From Nemertoderma westbladi (taxonomy: Eukaryota; Xenacoelomorpha; Nemertodermatida; Nemertodermatidae): a stretch of 64,000 nucleotides of DNA. The notes beneath the pieces were generated by a model. That model did no database searches and had not been told where the DNA came from. It saw only the letters and a list, made by a program, of their open reading frames with translations. Shown in pieces: positions 9,940-20,038 of the stretch. Numbering within the stretch: position 1 is the first letter of the stretch; every line of letters starts with the position of its first letter. The translations under genes were made by a program, and so were the position numbers. The DNA lies in contig JAUCBJ010009018.1 of NCBI GenBank assembly GCA_032718475.1, positions 1 to 64,000 on the forward strand, written 5' to 3'.

Positions 9940-12900
9940 TCACGTTATGGAGTCCCTAGATATTTGTCGGATTAGGGAAGTAGTCGTAGGAAGAGTATCT
10001 TGCCTTCCATAGTTTCCGGACAGTTTTCGGTCTCTTTCCAGTAAACATAAACGACTAGCTGGGCGATTGAGTTGTTGTGGTACTTTCTCCGCTCCCTTGG
10101 CCTGTCTACTCTCTGCCGTGGTAAGATGAGGAGGCCATTCTTCTTCTTCTTTACTTAAGGAGTCGGATCCACCTAACCAGCCTGGAGTATCTATCAGTTC
10201 TTGAGGAGTTGCTCCTCTGGAAGCGATGTCGGCTGGATTAATCGTCCCAAGGCAATGTCTCCATTGATCTACATTGGAGTTAATATCGTCATTATCTGAG
10301 GAGTATGGTGTTCCCTCAGTTGGGTCGTCCACATCACTGCTCTCCACTTCCCCCTTTACTTGGTATACCTGTTGTTGAGGTAATCTCTCTTTGAGAGTTC
10401 TACGGGAAGGGCCAGTGAAGTACCAACCTACTCTAGTTCTTACCGCATAGGTTTGTAGTGGCTGTGGTTGAGCAGGCCGTTTCTCTAATGGCTCGAGCGC
10501 CTCATGCGCGTTTTGGCCGATGAGTATTTGCACTCCAGGATAATCGGTTTGGAATCGAGGTATCTCAAGATGTTGGATGCACTCGTCCTCGTCCCAGTTA
10601 TAAGGTTCTGCTTGAGTAGTAGCAAAGTTCTTTATAGCCACCATTTTTACTGACCTTATACCTTGTGTTCCTAACTTATCCTGGGGGGTGGACAACACAC
10701 CTACATAGTAATCTGCCGTTAGGGTAGATTTCCAAACCTGCATAATTCCTGACATATTCAATTTAGTCCGGAACTTGGGTTGTCCAGCAAAGATATCTTC
10801 GGCTAGTTCTTGATCGATGAATGTTCCTGTGCTGCCGGAGTCAAGTAGGGCGTTCACTATGTAACTCTTGTTGGGACCATGAACTCGAACTTGCACTACA
10901 GGAAATTCTCTTATTCCTATGTTGGAAGTTGGAACTTTCCAAGATGGTTGTTTGTCAAAAGGAGTTGGAGTAAACTCGTCAGTGTCCTTTTCATCCGTAA
11001 GTGCTCGATACACTGTGGTATTTATTAGATAACAGGACTCGCCGGCATCGGAGAATTCGTCTGTATAGAATCCCTCCCACCCAGAACCCCGGTCAGTGCC
11101 GTTCACATCACTGAACTGGACATGTAGTTCGGGCTCACTTACCTGACTCGGGTTGTCTCGTTCGAACTCACTGTGTAACAAGATGTGATGTTTCGCGTCA
11201 CACTTTGCACACTTTACGTCGGAGTAACAGGTTCGCCGTTGGTGTCCTGATCTGAGGCAATTATAGCATAACCGCTTATTCCACAGGACTGTACGTCTGT
11301 CTACAGGGGATTTCTTTAGAAATTCAGCACACGCACTCAAACGGTGGGGCCCGTCGCACAGCGCACATTTTGGTTTGATGTTACTCACCTTACCTTGGGT
11401 AACGTTATGCACTCTCGTTCTTTCTTCGGGCTTTCTTCCGTGAATTCTCTTAGGAGACGTAGGAGGAGTTGTTGTTACCTGTTCTCTCCTGTCACTGATT
11501 CGAGACTTGTATTTACTTACGTCTTTATAGGTCTTGTTGTCATAGTAAGATTTTGCTGTGTCTTTCCCGCTGTCCTCTTCTTGAGAAGCTTGGCTCTCGC
11601 CGTCGTCAGTGTAACACACTGGTATTATCCTTCTCCTAGAAACGGGTTTCTCACTTACCTTATTTTCCGATGTTTTCTCTCTGGCCTGCTTGATGAGTTG
11701 TAGTTTTACCTCACCATCTAAGAAGGACATGAGATCAGCCATGGTAGGACTTCGTCGTTGTTGTTCATTCATGTACAACACTTTCTTGTCCCAGCGTGTA
11801 CATACTCCACCCTTTGGTAAAGTAGAGACTACGGCTCCAATAACCATGGAACTCTGATATTCATGCAACTTACCTAACCAGTCCAGTTGTCTACAGATCT
11901 CTTGAATTTCATCGGAAAACTCTATAATCCCGCTACTAAGGAAGTGTCGGGGGGCTACTAATTTTGCATACAAATACTTAGCTATGTTATCTTTGTTACC
12001 ATACCTGATGTTTAATGTATCCCAAACTTGTCTTAATCCATCTGGATGTCCAATAAACTTTAACGCCATTAACTTGGGAGGTCCTTCCAAGCACTTGATG
12101 AGGAATCTAAGTTTTTCTCCGTTAGATAGTACAGAGTTCTGTATGCTATCTTTGTAATATTCGTTGAAAGGTAACCATTTCATCTCATCTCCATTGAATT
12201 TGACGATCTCTCCCACTTTGACCGCTTGGCGGGCTTCTGTTCTAGCCATCTGACGCGTAAAGCTTTCTTGGGCCATCGTGTTATTTAATATCGAATTATC
12301 GGTATATAAAGTTCTCGGATCATTATCAGGTCTATAGGGAATATCATTAATAACAGGTCTATAATCACCCTTAATAGGGTTTGCTATAGGAGTTTCAACT
12401 TCACTAGCAGTATAGATGCGTGTAGGCTCCACACCTTGCGCATGTAATACTTCAGACCTAACAGGTTGACACAATGTTACAGGGGGTATTGGTATGCCCT
12501 TTTGTATATTGACTAATTTGTCGCGTTCTAGCGCGATACTTTGCTGCACTTCTTGCAACTCTGCTCTACCTTCCCTCACTGTTCCCTTAAGTTGGTGGAC
12601 AGTCTCCTGCATCTGTCCCAGCAGGAGATTCATCCCCCGCCGTCCCTCTTCCACCCACTCAACCGCCGAAGCGGGAGTCGCCAACATTGTAGCGGGCTGA
12701 CGCGGGACGACGGGAGACAAATCTTTGATTCCTCTCTCAATGCTCAGGACAGGGGTGTTTGCATGGACTGTTCCACCGGGTACAGGCAGTGTAGTACTAT
12801 GTAAAGGGAATTTAGAGTTAAGCTCTGGAAGTACAGGGGTCTCTAACACAGAAGTGACTTTGGGAACGACAGGCCTAATTATTTCAGGCTCATCAACTAT

Positions 12901-14109
12901 TGTAGGGAGTCTTGTGACCTGAATAATTTGTTCTGTGGGTTCTGTATTACCTAAGTCTGTGCTAGCTAGTTGTCTTCTGACCGCTGGGGGCAAATCAGGC
13001 AGTTTATGACGGTGAGATGTTTTTCTACGCCTGCTTAGACGAGATCTATTTCCTCCGCCTTCAGGATCGGTGGTCTCGCCTTCCTCCGAGGATGTGTATC
13101 CCTGGCGCTTGGGAGTAGATCGACTCATCATCTGCATTTGATTAGCAGTAAACTGTTTATTTATACTGTCTTGCGTCTCTTGCAGATTTTCCAACTCCAG
13201 TTGGATAGTCTCATCAGAAGCTCTCCGTTCTGCTTCTGCCACTGCTGCTTTTCTTTCTGCTTCTGCTTCTGCCGCCGCTGCTTTTCTTTCGGCTTCTGTT
13301 TCTGCCGCCGCTGCTTTTCTTTCGGCTTCTGCTTCTGCCGCCGCTGCTGCTGCCACCTTTCTTTTCTCTATCCGTTCTTTCTTTACTTGTTCTTCTCGGA
13401 CTCTAATGAGGCGGAGTTTTTCATCACATTCAGCTTGGTTTGCAGCTAACATTTCCGCATCGATTGCGTCCAACACAAGCTTGGTTCCTTCACTATTAGG
13501 GCGAAGTCCAGACAGCCGTCTCCTCAACTCTTCGTCTCCTAGGAATCGCTGATAGTCGGACAAATAAATGTCGATAGCGTCTCTAGTTCGCGGCTTCTCT
13601 GCTGATGTTAATTCGCTTTCCACTTCGCTTTCCACCTCGCTTTCCACTTCGCTTTCCACCTCACTTTCCACTTCGCTTTCCACCTCACTTTCCACTTGAG
13701 AAGAAGTGGCGTCGGTTGATTCTTCATAGGTTGGCCGCTCATCATAAACCGTATCCGCCATCTTCGCTCCGCGTTCGGGCGTCCGCTCAACAGTATCCGA
13801 ACTACTGGAGCTATCGGGCCGCTGAGAACTAGGTTCTTGGCTAGGAGGTTGCTGCTGTTTTATAGCTTCTTCTTGATCCCGCTTGACTTGGGCCCGAGTG
13901 CCTATGGCAGACCAACGGCGCTTCACTAACTTCGCAAATTGCGAAATCTTTTCTACCAACCTAGGTTCTGACACAACCACTGCAGGAGTTGCCCTTCTTA
14001 CAGTATGAGGGGTTTCAGACCTCGGTCTGGGATTCTCTACACTTTGATCTGAGAAACAGGCTGTTGTTTCTAGGAGACTATCTGACAGAGTTTGCCTTGT
14101 GTCAGCCAT
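9940..14109 (-). CDS. gag-pro: Gag-protease polyprotein of BEL/Pao element A (pol core deleted in frame)
   Basis: An uninterrupted 1389-codon frame starting MADTRQTLSDSLL. In order: a serine/proline-rich N-terminus; eight ESEV-type tetrapeptides (about residues 137-166); an alanine/glutamate/arginine-rich coiled-coil array built from AEAERKAA units (about 253-300); the DUF1759 retroelement Gag domain (about 620-800); two CCHC-type knuckle clusters (CALCDGPHRLSAC and CYNCLRSGHQRRTC, about 920-975); and an aspartic protease with DSGSTGTFID (about 1089). It then jumps to the end of the RNase H region (TINPADIASRGATPQEL) and again to the extreme C-terminus of pol. RT and integrase are gone, yet the frame stays open across both junctions. 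Assembly and self-cleavage functions may therefore survive without replication enzymes. Compared with B it also lacks a Gag segment of about 180 residues. Confidence 0.92.
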   Translation of the reverse strand: MADTRQTLSDSLLETTACFSDQSVENPRPRSETPHTVRRATPAVVVSEPRLVEKISQFAKLVKRRWSAIGTRAQVKRDQEEAIKQQQPPSQEPSSQRPDSSSSSDTVERTPERGAKMADTVYDERPTYEESTDATSSQVESEVESEVESEVESEVESEVESEVESELTSAEKPRTRDAIDIYLSDYQRFLGDEELRRRLSGLRPNSEGTKLVLDAIDAEMLAANQAECDEKLRLIRVREEQVKKERIEKRKVAAAAAAEAEAERKAAAAETEAERKAAAAEAEAERKAAVAEAERRASDETIQLELENLQETQDSINKQFTANQMQMMSRSTPKRQGYTSSEEGETTDPEGGGNRSRLSRRRKTSHRHKLPDLPPAVRRQLASTDLGNTEPTEQIIQVTRLPTIVDEPEIIRPVVPKVTSVLETPVLPELNSKFPLHSTTLPVPGGTVHANTPVLSIERGIKDLSPVVPRQPATMLATPASAVEWVEEGRRGMNLLLGQMQETVHQLKGTVREGRAELQEVQQSIALERDKLVNIQKGIPIPPVTLCQPVRSEVLHAQGVEPTRIYTASEVETPIANPIKGDYRPVINDIPYRPDNDPRTLYTDNSILNNTMAQESFTRQMARTEARQAVKVGEIVKFNGDEMKWLPFNEYYKDSIQNSVLSNGEKLRFLIKCLEGPPKLMALKFIGHPDGLRQVWDTLNIRYGNKDNIAKYLYAKLVAPRHFLSSGIIEFSDEIQEICRQLDWLGKLHEYQSSMVIGAVVSTLPKGGVCTRWDKKVLYMNEQQRRSPTMADLMSFLDGEVKLQLIKQAREKTSENKVSEKPVSRRRIIPVCYTDDGESQASQEEDSGKDTAKSYYDNKTYKDVSKYKSRISDRREQVTTTPPTSPKRIHGRKPEERTRVHNVTQGKVSNIKPKCALCDGPHRLSACAEFLKKSPVDRRTVLWNKRLCYNCLRSGHQRRTCYSDVKCAKCDAKHHILLHSEFERDNPSQVSEPELHVQFSDVNGTDRGSGWEGFYTDEFSDAGESCYLINTTVYRALTDEKDTDEFTPTPFDKQPSWKVPTSNIGIREFPVVQVRVHGPNKSYIVNALLDSGSTGTFIDQELAEDIFAGQPKFRTKLNMSGIMQVWKSTLTADYYVGVLSTPQDKLGTQGIRSVKMVAIKNFATTQAEPYNWDEDECIQHLEIPRFQTDYPGVQILIGQNAHEALEPLEKRPAQPQPLQTYAVRTRVGWYFTGPSRRTLKERLPQQQVYQVKGEVESSDVDDPTEGTPYSSDNDDINSNVDQWRHCLGTINPADIASRGATPQELIDTPGWLGGSDSLSKEEEEWPPHLTTAESRQAKGAEKVPQQLNRPASRLCLLERDRKLSGNYGRQDTLPTTTSLIRQISRDSIT
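13605..13700 (-). repeat. 12-bp minisatellite encoding ESEV repeats in Gag
   Basis: Near-perfect 12-bp units (GAAAGC/GAAGTG on the coding strand), about seven or eight copies, encode a glutamate-rich tract. Element B has one such unit at the same place, so this tract has expanded in A. Confidence 0.85.
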
Positions 14110-16445
14110 GTTTGATTGTACAGTCGAATGCCTACTGCTATATTACAGTTAAAGCAAGTCTAGTAATTCAGTATCACTGTTAGCCTAATAATTAATTACC
14201 GATACTGCTACTCAGTGTAGCGTGATATATATATAATATATTAGAATACCGGTATGCTTATAATATATATATAAGTATTATTACAGACTAGATTTGTCAC
14301 AGAGTACCGGTATATAATTTTAGCACAAATATATATAAATATATAATAGGCCTATCGTGAATACCGGTATACAGCCTACACTTATAGTATATAAGTATAA
14401 TTCTGGACTATAATTAATTACAGAGTACCGGTATGATTTCAGCTCAAATTTATAGAAATAAATATAATAAGCCTATGGTAAATACCGGTATGTCAATTAT
14501 TTTAGAATAATTGAATTTCTGAATATTTTAGGGTTACTTGGTTACTTTAACTTACTTTATTACCGTTATTTAAGCAGCAGTCCAACTGATATTGAGACCT
14601 AGTTGTTGTATGGCAGGCCTACTATTTATAAATCGTTTGAGTTGATTTATAATAGATATATACCCGTTTAAATGGGTTTTTGTCAATATTTGAAATAAAT
14701 GTTATTATTTCTGGGGGAGTCACTACACAGAAGCTGAACGCCTCTCAGTGAAGTGCTATTTATTTGACACTAAAACTGATAATTCTAATTTACCTAAGTT
14801 ACTTAATACTACAAATTACTTACGATATGGGTGAGATTAATTCCCTAATTAAACACAACAAAATATTACGTACGAAATTTTTAGGGTAATTTTACAGGAA
14901 GTCTACAAACCAGTCCAACAAAGGGTTAGAATTCTGGTTATTACTGTATTACAACGGACAGGGTACTACGGTATTTGAAATAATAAGTAGTAGTAAATAT
15001 ATTGTACTGTCCAGATAGGAAAATACCACCGCCTGACGACCTATAACCGTATCGCTATAGGTACTACGTTATGTATCACGGATTGTTCCTACCCAGAAGC
15101 TAATAGAGCTAACGAATGTGCCTATCAACCACTTTACAACACAAATATACTGCCTACACTAATTACTTCGGAAAGCACTGTACACTAAACCCTAAATTAG
15201 GTACAAGTACCGGTATAACAAATAATCAGTAGTTAAATATACTTGAACAGTTAAAAGAACCACGGCATCTGCTGGAGTGACCGAAGCACAAAGTCGTCAG
15301 TCTTTACCTACGCCAAGCAGCCCTGATGTAGTACCGGGGTTAGTTTAACTATAACGGTATGTGTAACAAACACAATTACTGTAGGAATAAACTTGGGGAC
15401 ATGAATGTTGCGAATAATCGCATAAACTCTGAATAATAAATATTACGCTACCCGCACAGAACACTCAAACAAATACAAACCAAAACGCTGGCAGACTACT
15501 ATCAAGCCTAAACAAACTACAGTATGTGCAGATTCTGAAACTGTTAGTTAGTATGCGTTCTAACACGGTAGTACGACTTACTCTTTAAGAGGGGATTGAC
15601 CTTACCGCTTATGGCTGCCCCAACTTACTAACGGCACTTGATCAGACCAACTCTACACACGCAGCAATCCCTTCAGACCTAAAAATAGCTAGACAACAAT
15701 CCAGCCTACAAATATTTGAGTAATAACTATTACGGTACCTGAACAGACCACACAAACAAACACAGGCTAAAACACTGGCAGACTACGATCAAGCCTAAAT
15801 AAACTACAGTATATGCAGACTCTGAAACTGTTAGTTAGTATGCGTTCTAACACGGTAGTACGACTTATTCTTTAAGAGGGGATTGACCTTCAGCATATGG
15901 CTGCCCCAACTTACTAACGGCACTTTATCAGACAAACTCTACACACGCCGTAATCTCTCCAAACTCAACAACAGTCAGACAGCAGCTCAGCCTACAACTA
16001 TCTGAACAATCTGAGCAGGGTCACACGCCTTCTGCTCAATATTAGCCTACTAGGAAATAAAACCGACAGAAATAGGTAAAATCTCAATAAAAATTCAGGG
16101 CTGCAGTCCCTGATTAAGTACTAAGACCCACCAGTATACAATAATCAAATCGAATAATACTAAATGTACTTGTACAGCAGTACCGGTACCGGTGATGACA
16201 GTTAGGCCTACTGACCTACAAAGTACCGGTTCAGTTTTACCAGTCACTACGGTATTTTGCAACCTTATTGCCTACTGCAATAAGATTATAAACTGTTACT
16301 GTTCGACAGAACAGTATTAAACTGTATTTAATGCTTACACTGCAATACAAAGTAACTGTTACTGTTCGACAGAACAGTATTAAACTGTATTTAATGCCTA
16401 CACTTGCAACCTTATTGCCTACTGCAATAAGATTATAACTGTTAC
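14110..16445 (-). other. 5' leader of element A with tandem repeats
   Basis: 2.3 kb of non-coding sequence between the 5' LTR and the Gag start. It holds repeats around TACCGGTAT and AGGCCTAT (14245-14500); a duplicated block of about 110 bp at 15540-15650 and 15825-15935; and, beside the LTR, a duplicated block containing CTGTTACTGTTCGACAGAACAG at 16293-16339 and 16355-16403. The LTR border is not followed by the TGG expected of a standard tRNA primer site, so I could not name the primer. Confidence 0.7.
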
Positions 16446-17679
16446 TGTTCGCGCTTTTGAAGACCTTTAGCAGTTTAACCTGCCAAAATTTATATGTCTT
16501 TTAGTTAATTAACACACCTTTAGCATACGACAATATTTTATGCTAATACGCAAAACATTAGCCGAAGCCAGCCCATGCGCGATCATTCACCCGATGGATC
16601 TACACCCGGGAGGCTGAATTCGGATGCTTAGATTTTATTATTGCAGTGTAAGGTTGCAGTGTAAACCTATTGTATTATTCGCTAGATCATTAATATGTAA
16701 TTTCTGACAGATATTATTAACTTTCGGGAAATATTAACAGTTCCTTTAGGACGTGGCGCTCTATCTATTTAAACAGAGCTGGGACTTATACTAAACGCAA
16801 CGATAAGGCTTATGATTAAAGTATAAGTCGCATTCTTTAGGAAATGCTTTGTTACCAGTCACATCACACTCACAATCATGCACACTATTCTGCCGACTGT
16901 CAGTATATTTGATCACACATAAAGAGAACAGCAATTGACTCAGGTAGTGTCTACTAAATAACATTAGATTCAATACACACCACATTGATATAAATCGCAA
17001 TTGTTATATATAGCCCGCCTCTCTAACCTGTAGTGTATCAAGAAAATTGGGAATTTTGGGTGATTTATCCGTATTCTCCAAAGAGCAATATTTCCATCAA
17101 CAAATAGATACAATTAATAACTGACGGTAAATAGCAGTACAAACAATATGATTAGTGCAGTTAAATTAAGTGAGGTAACACCGCCGGTAACAGTTATACT
17201 TTCTATAATCTAAGCAGTTTTACTAGAGTTCTTCCCAAAAAGCCGGTGTTTCTGGCTTAGACAGCAATAACAACAAAGTATCAAGTAAGGCAGTAAGACT
17301 GAACACTCTCCTTATGATCGGCTGAAAAGCTACACGTCGACAGGAAAAATCGCTCTGATTGGCTCAAGCCAAACAAAGAACTATGCGTCCAATGGCTGTT
17401 TCCATGTCAGCAACCAGCTGTTAGATGTCGTAATATGAATCATCACGGCTAAGCTGTGAAAGGTAGTTGGTGCATTACAGGTTTTTTGCCTTACCATGTC
17501 CGCCAAAACACGTATATAGCAGAATGACTTTTATGTCCGTTAAAACACCTGTAACGGTACCTTGCGGGCGAGGGGAATATATATACAGTTAGAGAACCTT
17601 TTTAGAGTATTCCAGCGCCTGGGGGGAAACTGGATTGCGAAGCAAAAGGGGCCAGTTATATCCCACAGAAGCTTTTACA
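16446..17679 (-). repeat. 5' LTR of element A
   Basis: 1234 bp, the promoter-side LTR in the element's minus-strand sense. It differs from 5552-6785 at a handful of positions, such as CG for AA near 16548 and single changes near 16681 and 16783. Confidence 0.95.
16791..17000 (-). CDS. Small ORF inside the LTR of element A (5' LTR copy)
   Basis: The same 69-codon frame as at 5897-6106, differing by one residue (GRQ preceded by S instead of G). In the 5' LTR it would lie in or near the start of the transcript, so if translated it would be an upstream ORF or first exon. See the 3' LTR copy for the shared motif and cross-family comparison. Confidence 0.45.
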   Translation of the reverse strand: MRFISMWCVLNLMLFSRHYLSQLLFSLCVIKYTDSRQNSVHDCECDVTGNKAFPKECDLYFNHKPYRCV

Positions 17680-17930
17680 GATTGTTTTCGGCAGGAACCC
17701 AGTTCAAGAAGCGAACTGGAAACCTATGGACTCATAGTGGACCCAGTGGTCACATTTCCCAGATAGACCATATTCTGTTTCGTAGGAAATACAGGAACTC
17801 TATACAAGACTGTAATGATTTACACTTCGACCCTTCTCCAGTGATCACCGCCTTATTGTGGCCAAGGTAAGACTTAGTCTGCGTGCTAGCAGAACAACGA
17901 AATCTGCCTTGCCGCGACATCTTGTCCTCT
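17680..17930 (+). pseudogene. LINE APE-type endonuclease fragment
   Basis: The frame reads TQFKKRTGNLWTH, QIDHILFRRKYRNSIQDC and, after a one-base shift near 17845, SDHRLIVAKVRLSLRAS. The QIDHIL and SDHRL blocks are the C-terminal motifs of the apurinic-type endonuclease of LINE ORF2, including the catalytic SDH. The left continuation lies at 5505-5546, across element A. Broken by the frameshift and by the LTR insertion. Confidence 0.8.
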
Positions 17931-17970
17931 CTGTTGCAACAGCCAAGTGTGAGATCCAAGTGCCAAGGGT

Positions 17971-18834
17971 GCGGGTCGATTCGCCCCTTGACCTTACGCC
18001 CCACATTTTAGGGGCATATGGACCTGGGGCGAATCGACATGGACAGTCGACTGATTCGCCCCACCTTCCAAGTCCATTCGCCCCAGATGATATTATTGAA
18101 TGTTTTACTAAATATTCTTTTTAGGTACAATGATATTACATAGAAAGTGCAATATTGAAATCTTGAACACCAGAACACACATTCGATTACGCGTAATATT
18201 TTTTAGACCTTCAATCTAATAAATTACAGTATAAATCTCGTTACAAACACTTTTGGACCTCAATTGCGCGTAATATTTTCTCAAGATCTTATAATGTATA
18301 TTTTTAATCCAACATATGGAACATATTTGATTAGACTCTATAAAAACTGAATACAACAAAATAAGTAAATAAAATACAATACTGTGCACTACTTATAATG
18401 TGAAACAAATTGATAGGTAAATCAAGCAAATCTAAATGTTGTTTCTGTCTACTTTCCTTTTAAGCATCATTAAGGCGATATTGAATCACGTGACTCACAT
18501 GCAACAGTGACAACTCTCATGATAGGCAACTCTTGTGGCTCGGCAAGGGTTCGAACCCGCGGGACCTAGAAGCATACGTAATGAATTACATGTGAATGAA
18601 ATTGATATGGTGAACCTCTGAGTCATGATCTATGGTACTTCTGAACTTTCTAATATTCTACCTAAAAAGAATATTAGTAAAACATTCAATAATATCACCT
18701 GGAGCGAATTGACTTAGAAGGTGGGGCGATTCGGTCAACTGTCCAAACCGATTCGCGCCAGGTCCATATGCATGCCCCTAAAATGAAGGGCGAATCGACT
18801 TTGGGCGAAAAGGTCGAGGGGCGAATCGACCCGC
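17971..18834. mobile_element. Foldback-like element with inverted arms of about 160-175 bp
   Basis: Left arm 17971 to about 18128 and right arm about 18659 to 18834 are inverted copies. Both begin at the outside with GCGGGTCGATTCGCCCCT and end at the inside with AATATTCTTTTTAGGTA. Each arm holds several copies of the word ATTCGCCCC/GGGGCGAAT. The 530-bp loop is AT-rich and non-coding. No target duplication is obvious. It is non-autonomous; the superfamily is not identified. Confidence 0.8.
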
Positions 18835-19099
18835 AGATAATGAGTCTGATCTCCAGAAGATGCTCGATTGACTTTGGTGTAAAACTTGATGCATGGAAAT
18901 CAACAACATTAAATCGGAGTTTGTGTACTACCGTCCTACACAGCAAACACGTACAAACAATAACTTTTCGGTTTGAAGCATGAATCTGAACGTTGTTTCT
19001 TCATACAGATATCTGAGTTTGGTTCGATGAACACTTAAAATTTGAAAAGCAACGGAGCTGCTAGCAAAGTCGGTTCTAAGGGCACTCGGGGCATTATAC

Positions 19100-19510
19100 T
19101 TTAAATCTAGATCACCAAATGGATTTAGCATGAAACCTTTACAAGTCGACTTGATTTTTGTGTATCGCCGATACTCACCATGGATCAGCTCAGCTGTCTG
19201 GGGGATGCACGCAACAAGCACAGCACTAAACATTCTAGAACAGGTTCAACTGAAAGCGCAACGGTGGTTCCTTGGGACATCGAGTCTGTCCGAATGCAGC
19301 TGTGAGAGGAGAAATGGGATGGAAATCATAAGAAGCACCGGCAAATTTTAGAAGCCGTTCGATACTGGAATATGATTTTAGATATGGACAGAACTAGACT
19401 TATGTGCCCTGTGCAGTTATGGAATTGAGATTGAGGAACATTTCCTACTTATACTGTATGTCCCGCTTTACAATAATCCCGAGAATCATATTAACAGAGC
19501 GCGTTCAGCC
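19100..19510 (+). pseudogene. Degenerate LINE ORF2 C-terminal fragment
   Basis: Scattered over shifting frames are AVWGMH, LEQVQLKAQRWFLG, RYWNMILDMDRTRL and EEHFLL followed by PLYNN. This succession (a colony-like W, a VQ.K...LG helix, RYWN, a terminal ExEHFLL...Cp.Y) is typical of the post-RT region of animal LINEs. Stops and shifts throughout make it a relic. Confidence 0.6.
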
Positions 19511-19630
19511 ATTGATAATAATATTTTCAACCAATAATGCCTTCAACAACAATGCTGTAGATTGAATTGAAGATCCCGCTAAAAAGGTTGTACTTTTATT
19601 ACCAGTATTATTTAGCCAATCAAAGTAAAG

Positions 19631-19889
19631 TTAGTAAGTCGTTCGCACGAGTTACTAAGTCGTTCGCACGACTTAGTAAGTCGTTCGCACGACTTACTAA
19701 GTCGTTCACACGACTTAGTAAGTCGTTCGCACGAGTTAGTTAAGTCGTTCGCATGAGTTAGTAAGTCGTTCGCACTACTTAGTATGTCGTTCGCACGAGT
19801 TAGTTAAGTCGTTCGCACGAGTTAGTTAATTCGTTCGCACGATTTAGTAAGTCGTTCGCACGACATACTAAGTCATTCGCACGAGTTAG
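19631..19889. repeat. Satellite of about 21-bp units, each unit a hairpin
   Basis: About twelve head-to-tail units with consensus TAAGTCGTTCGCACGACTTA, joined by one or two bases. Each unit is itself an inverted repeat (TAAGTCGT, loop TCGC, ACGACTTA). Variants such as ACGAGTTA break the stem. There are no unique spacers, so this is not a CRISPR array. Confidence 0.9.
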
Positions 19890-19915
19890 AGAACACTTTT
19901 TTTTCCTCATGTCCC

Positions 19916-19946
19916 TTTAGGGGCTCCGTACTACGGAGCCCCTAAA
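19916..19946. repeat. 31-bp palindrome
   Basis: TTTAGGGGCTCCGTA, one central C, then its exact reverse complement. It lies between the satellite and the LINE relic and after a T-rich run. It resembles a strong hairpin or the terminus of a foldback element. Confidence 0.75.
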
Positions 19947-20038
19947 TTTCCACATATATTTAAACATTTAACTAATAATTTACCGGATCAACCTCACCAA
20001 GTCGGAACTCTTCTTTCTCGAGGAGGAATCTCCGGAGT
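19947..20038 (+). pseudogene. Left part of a LINE RT relic split by element B
   Basis: In the frame that resumes after element B it reads NLTKSELFFLEEESPE, like the LxKCELFxL motif just before the RT thumb of a LINE. It ends in the GGAGT target duplication at 20034-20038. Confidence 0.65.

Larger units (their letters stand above)
5552..17679 (-). mobile_element. BEL/Pao LTR retrotransposon A, 12.1 kb, internally deleted
   Basis: LTRs at 5552-6785 and 16446-17679 are both exactly 1234 bp and differ at only about six or seven positions by eye, so insertion was recent. They run TG...CA and are flanked by the 5-bp duplication GATTG at 5547-5551 and 17680-17684. On the minus strand the order is 5' LTR (17679-16446), leader, Gag-protease ORF (14109-9940), non-coding spacer, broken third ORF (8313-6864), polypurine stretch, 3' LTR. 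DUF1759-type Gag, CCHC knuckles and a DSGSTG protease identify BEL/Pao. Compared with element B it lacks about 180 Gag codons, nearly all of RT/RNase H, all of integrase, and about 2.8 kb of ORF3. It therefore cannot move without help. Confidence 0.95.

Noticed and set aside
10130-10300. The RT and integrase gaps in element A as introns
   Set aside because: The breakpoints, placed on B, do not begin with GT and end with AG at the joints, and one joint carries extra bases. Deletion is simpler.
18540-18575. tRNA gene or SINE suggested by GGGTTCGAACCC
   Set aside because: A B-box-like word is present, but the T-stem does not pair well, no A box lies at the right distance, and no cloverleaf could be built by eye.
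19631-19889. CRISPR-like array of short repeats
   Set aside because: Units are head to tail with one or two joining bases and no unique spacers; the genome is eukaryotic.
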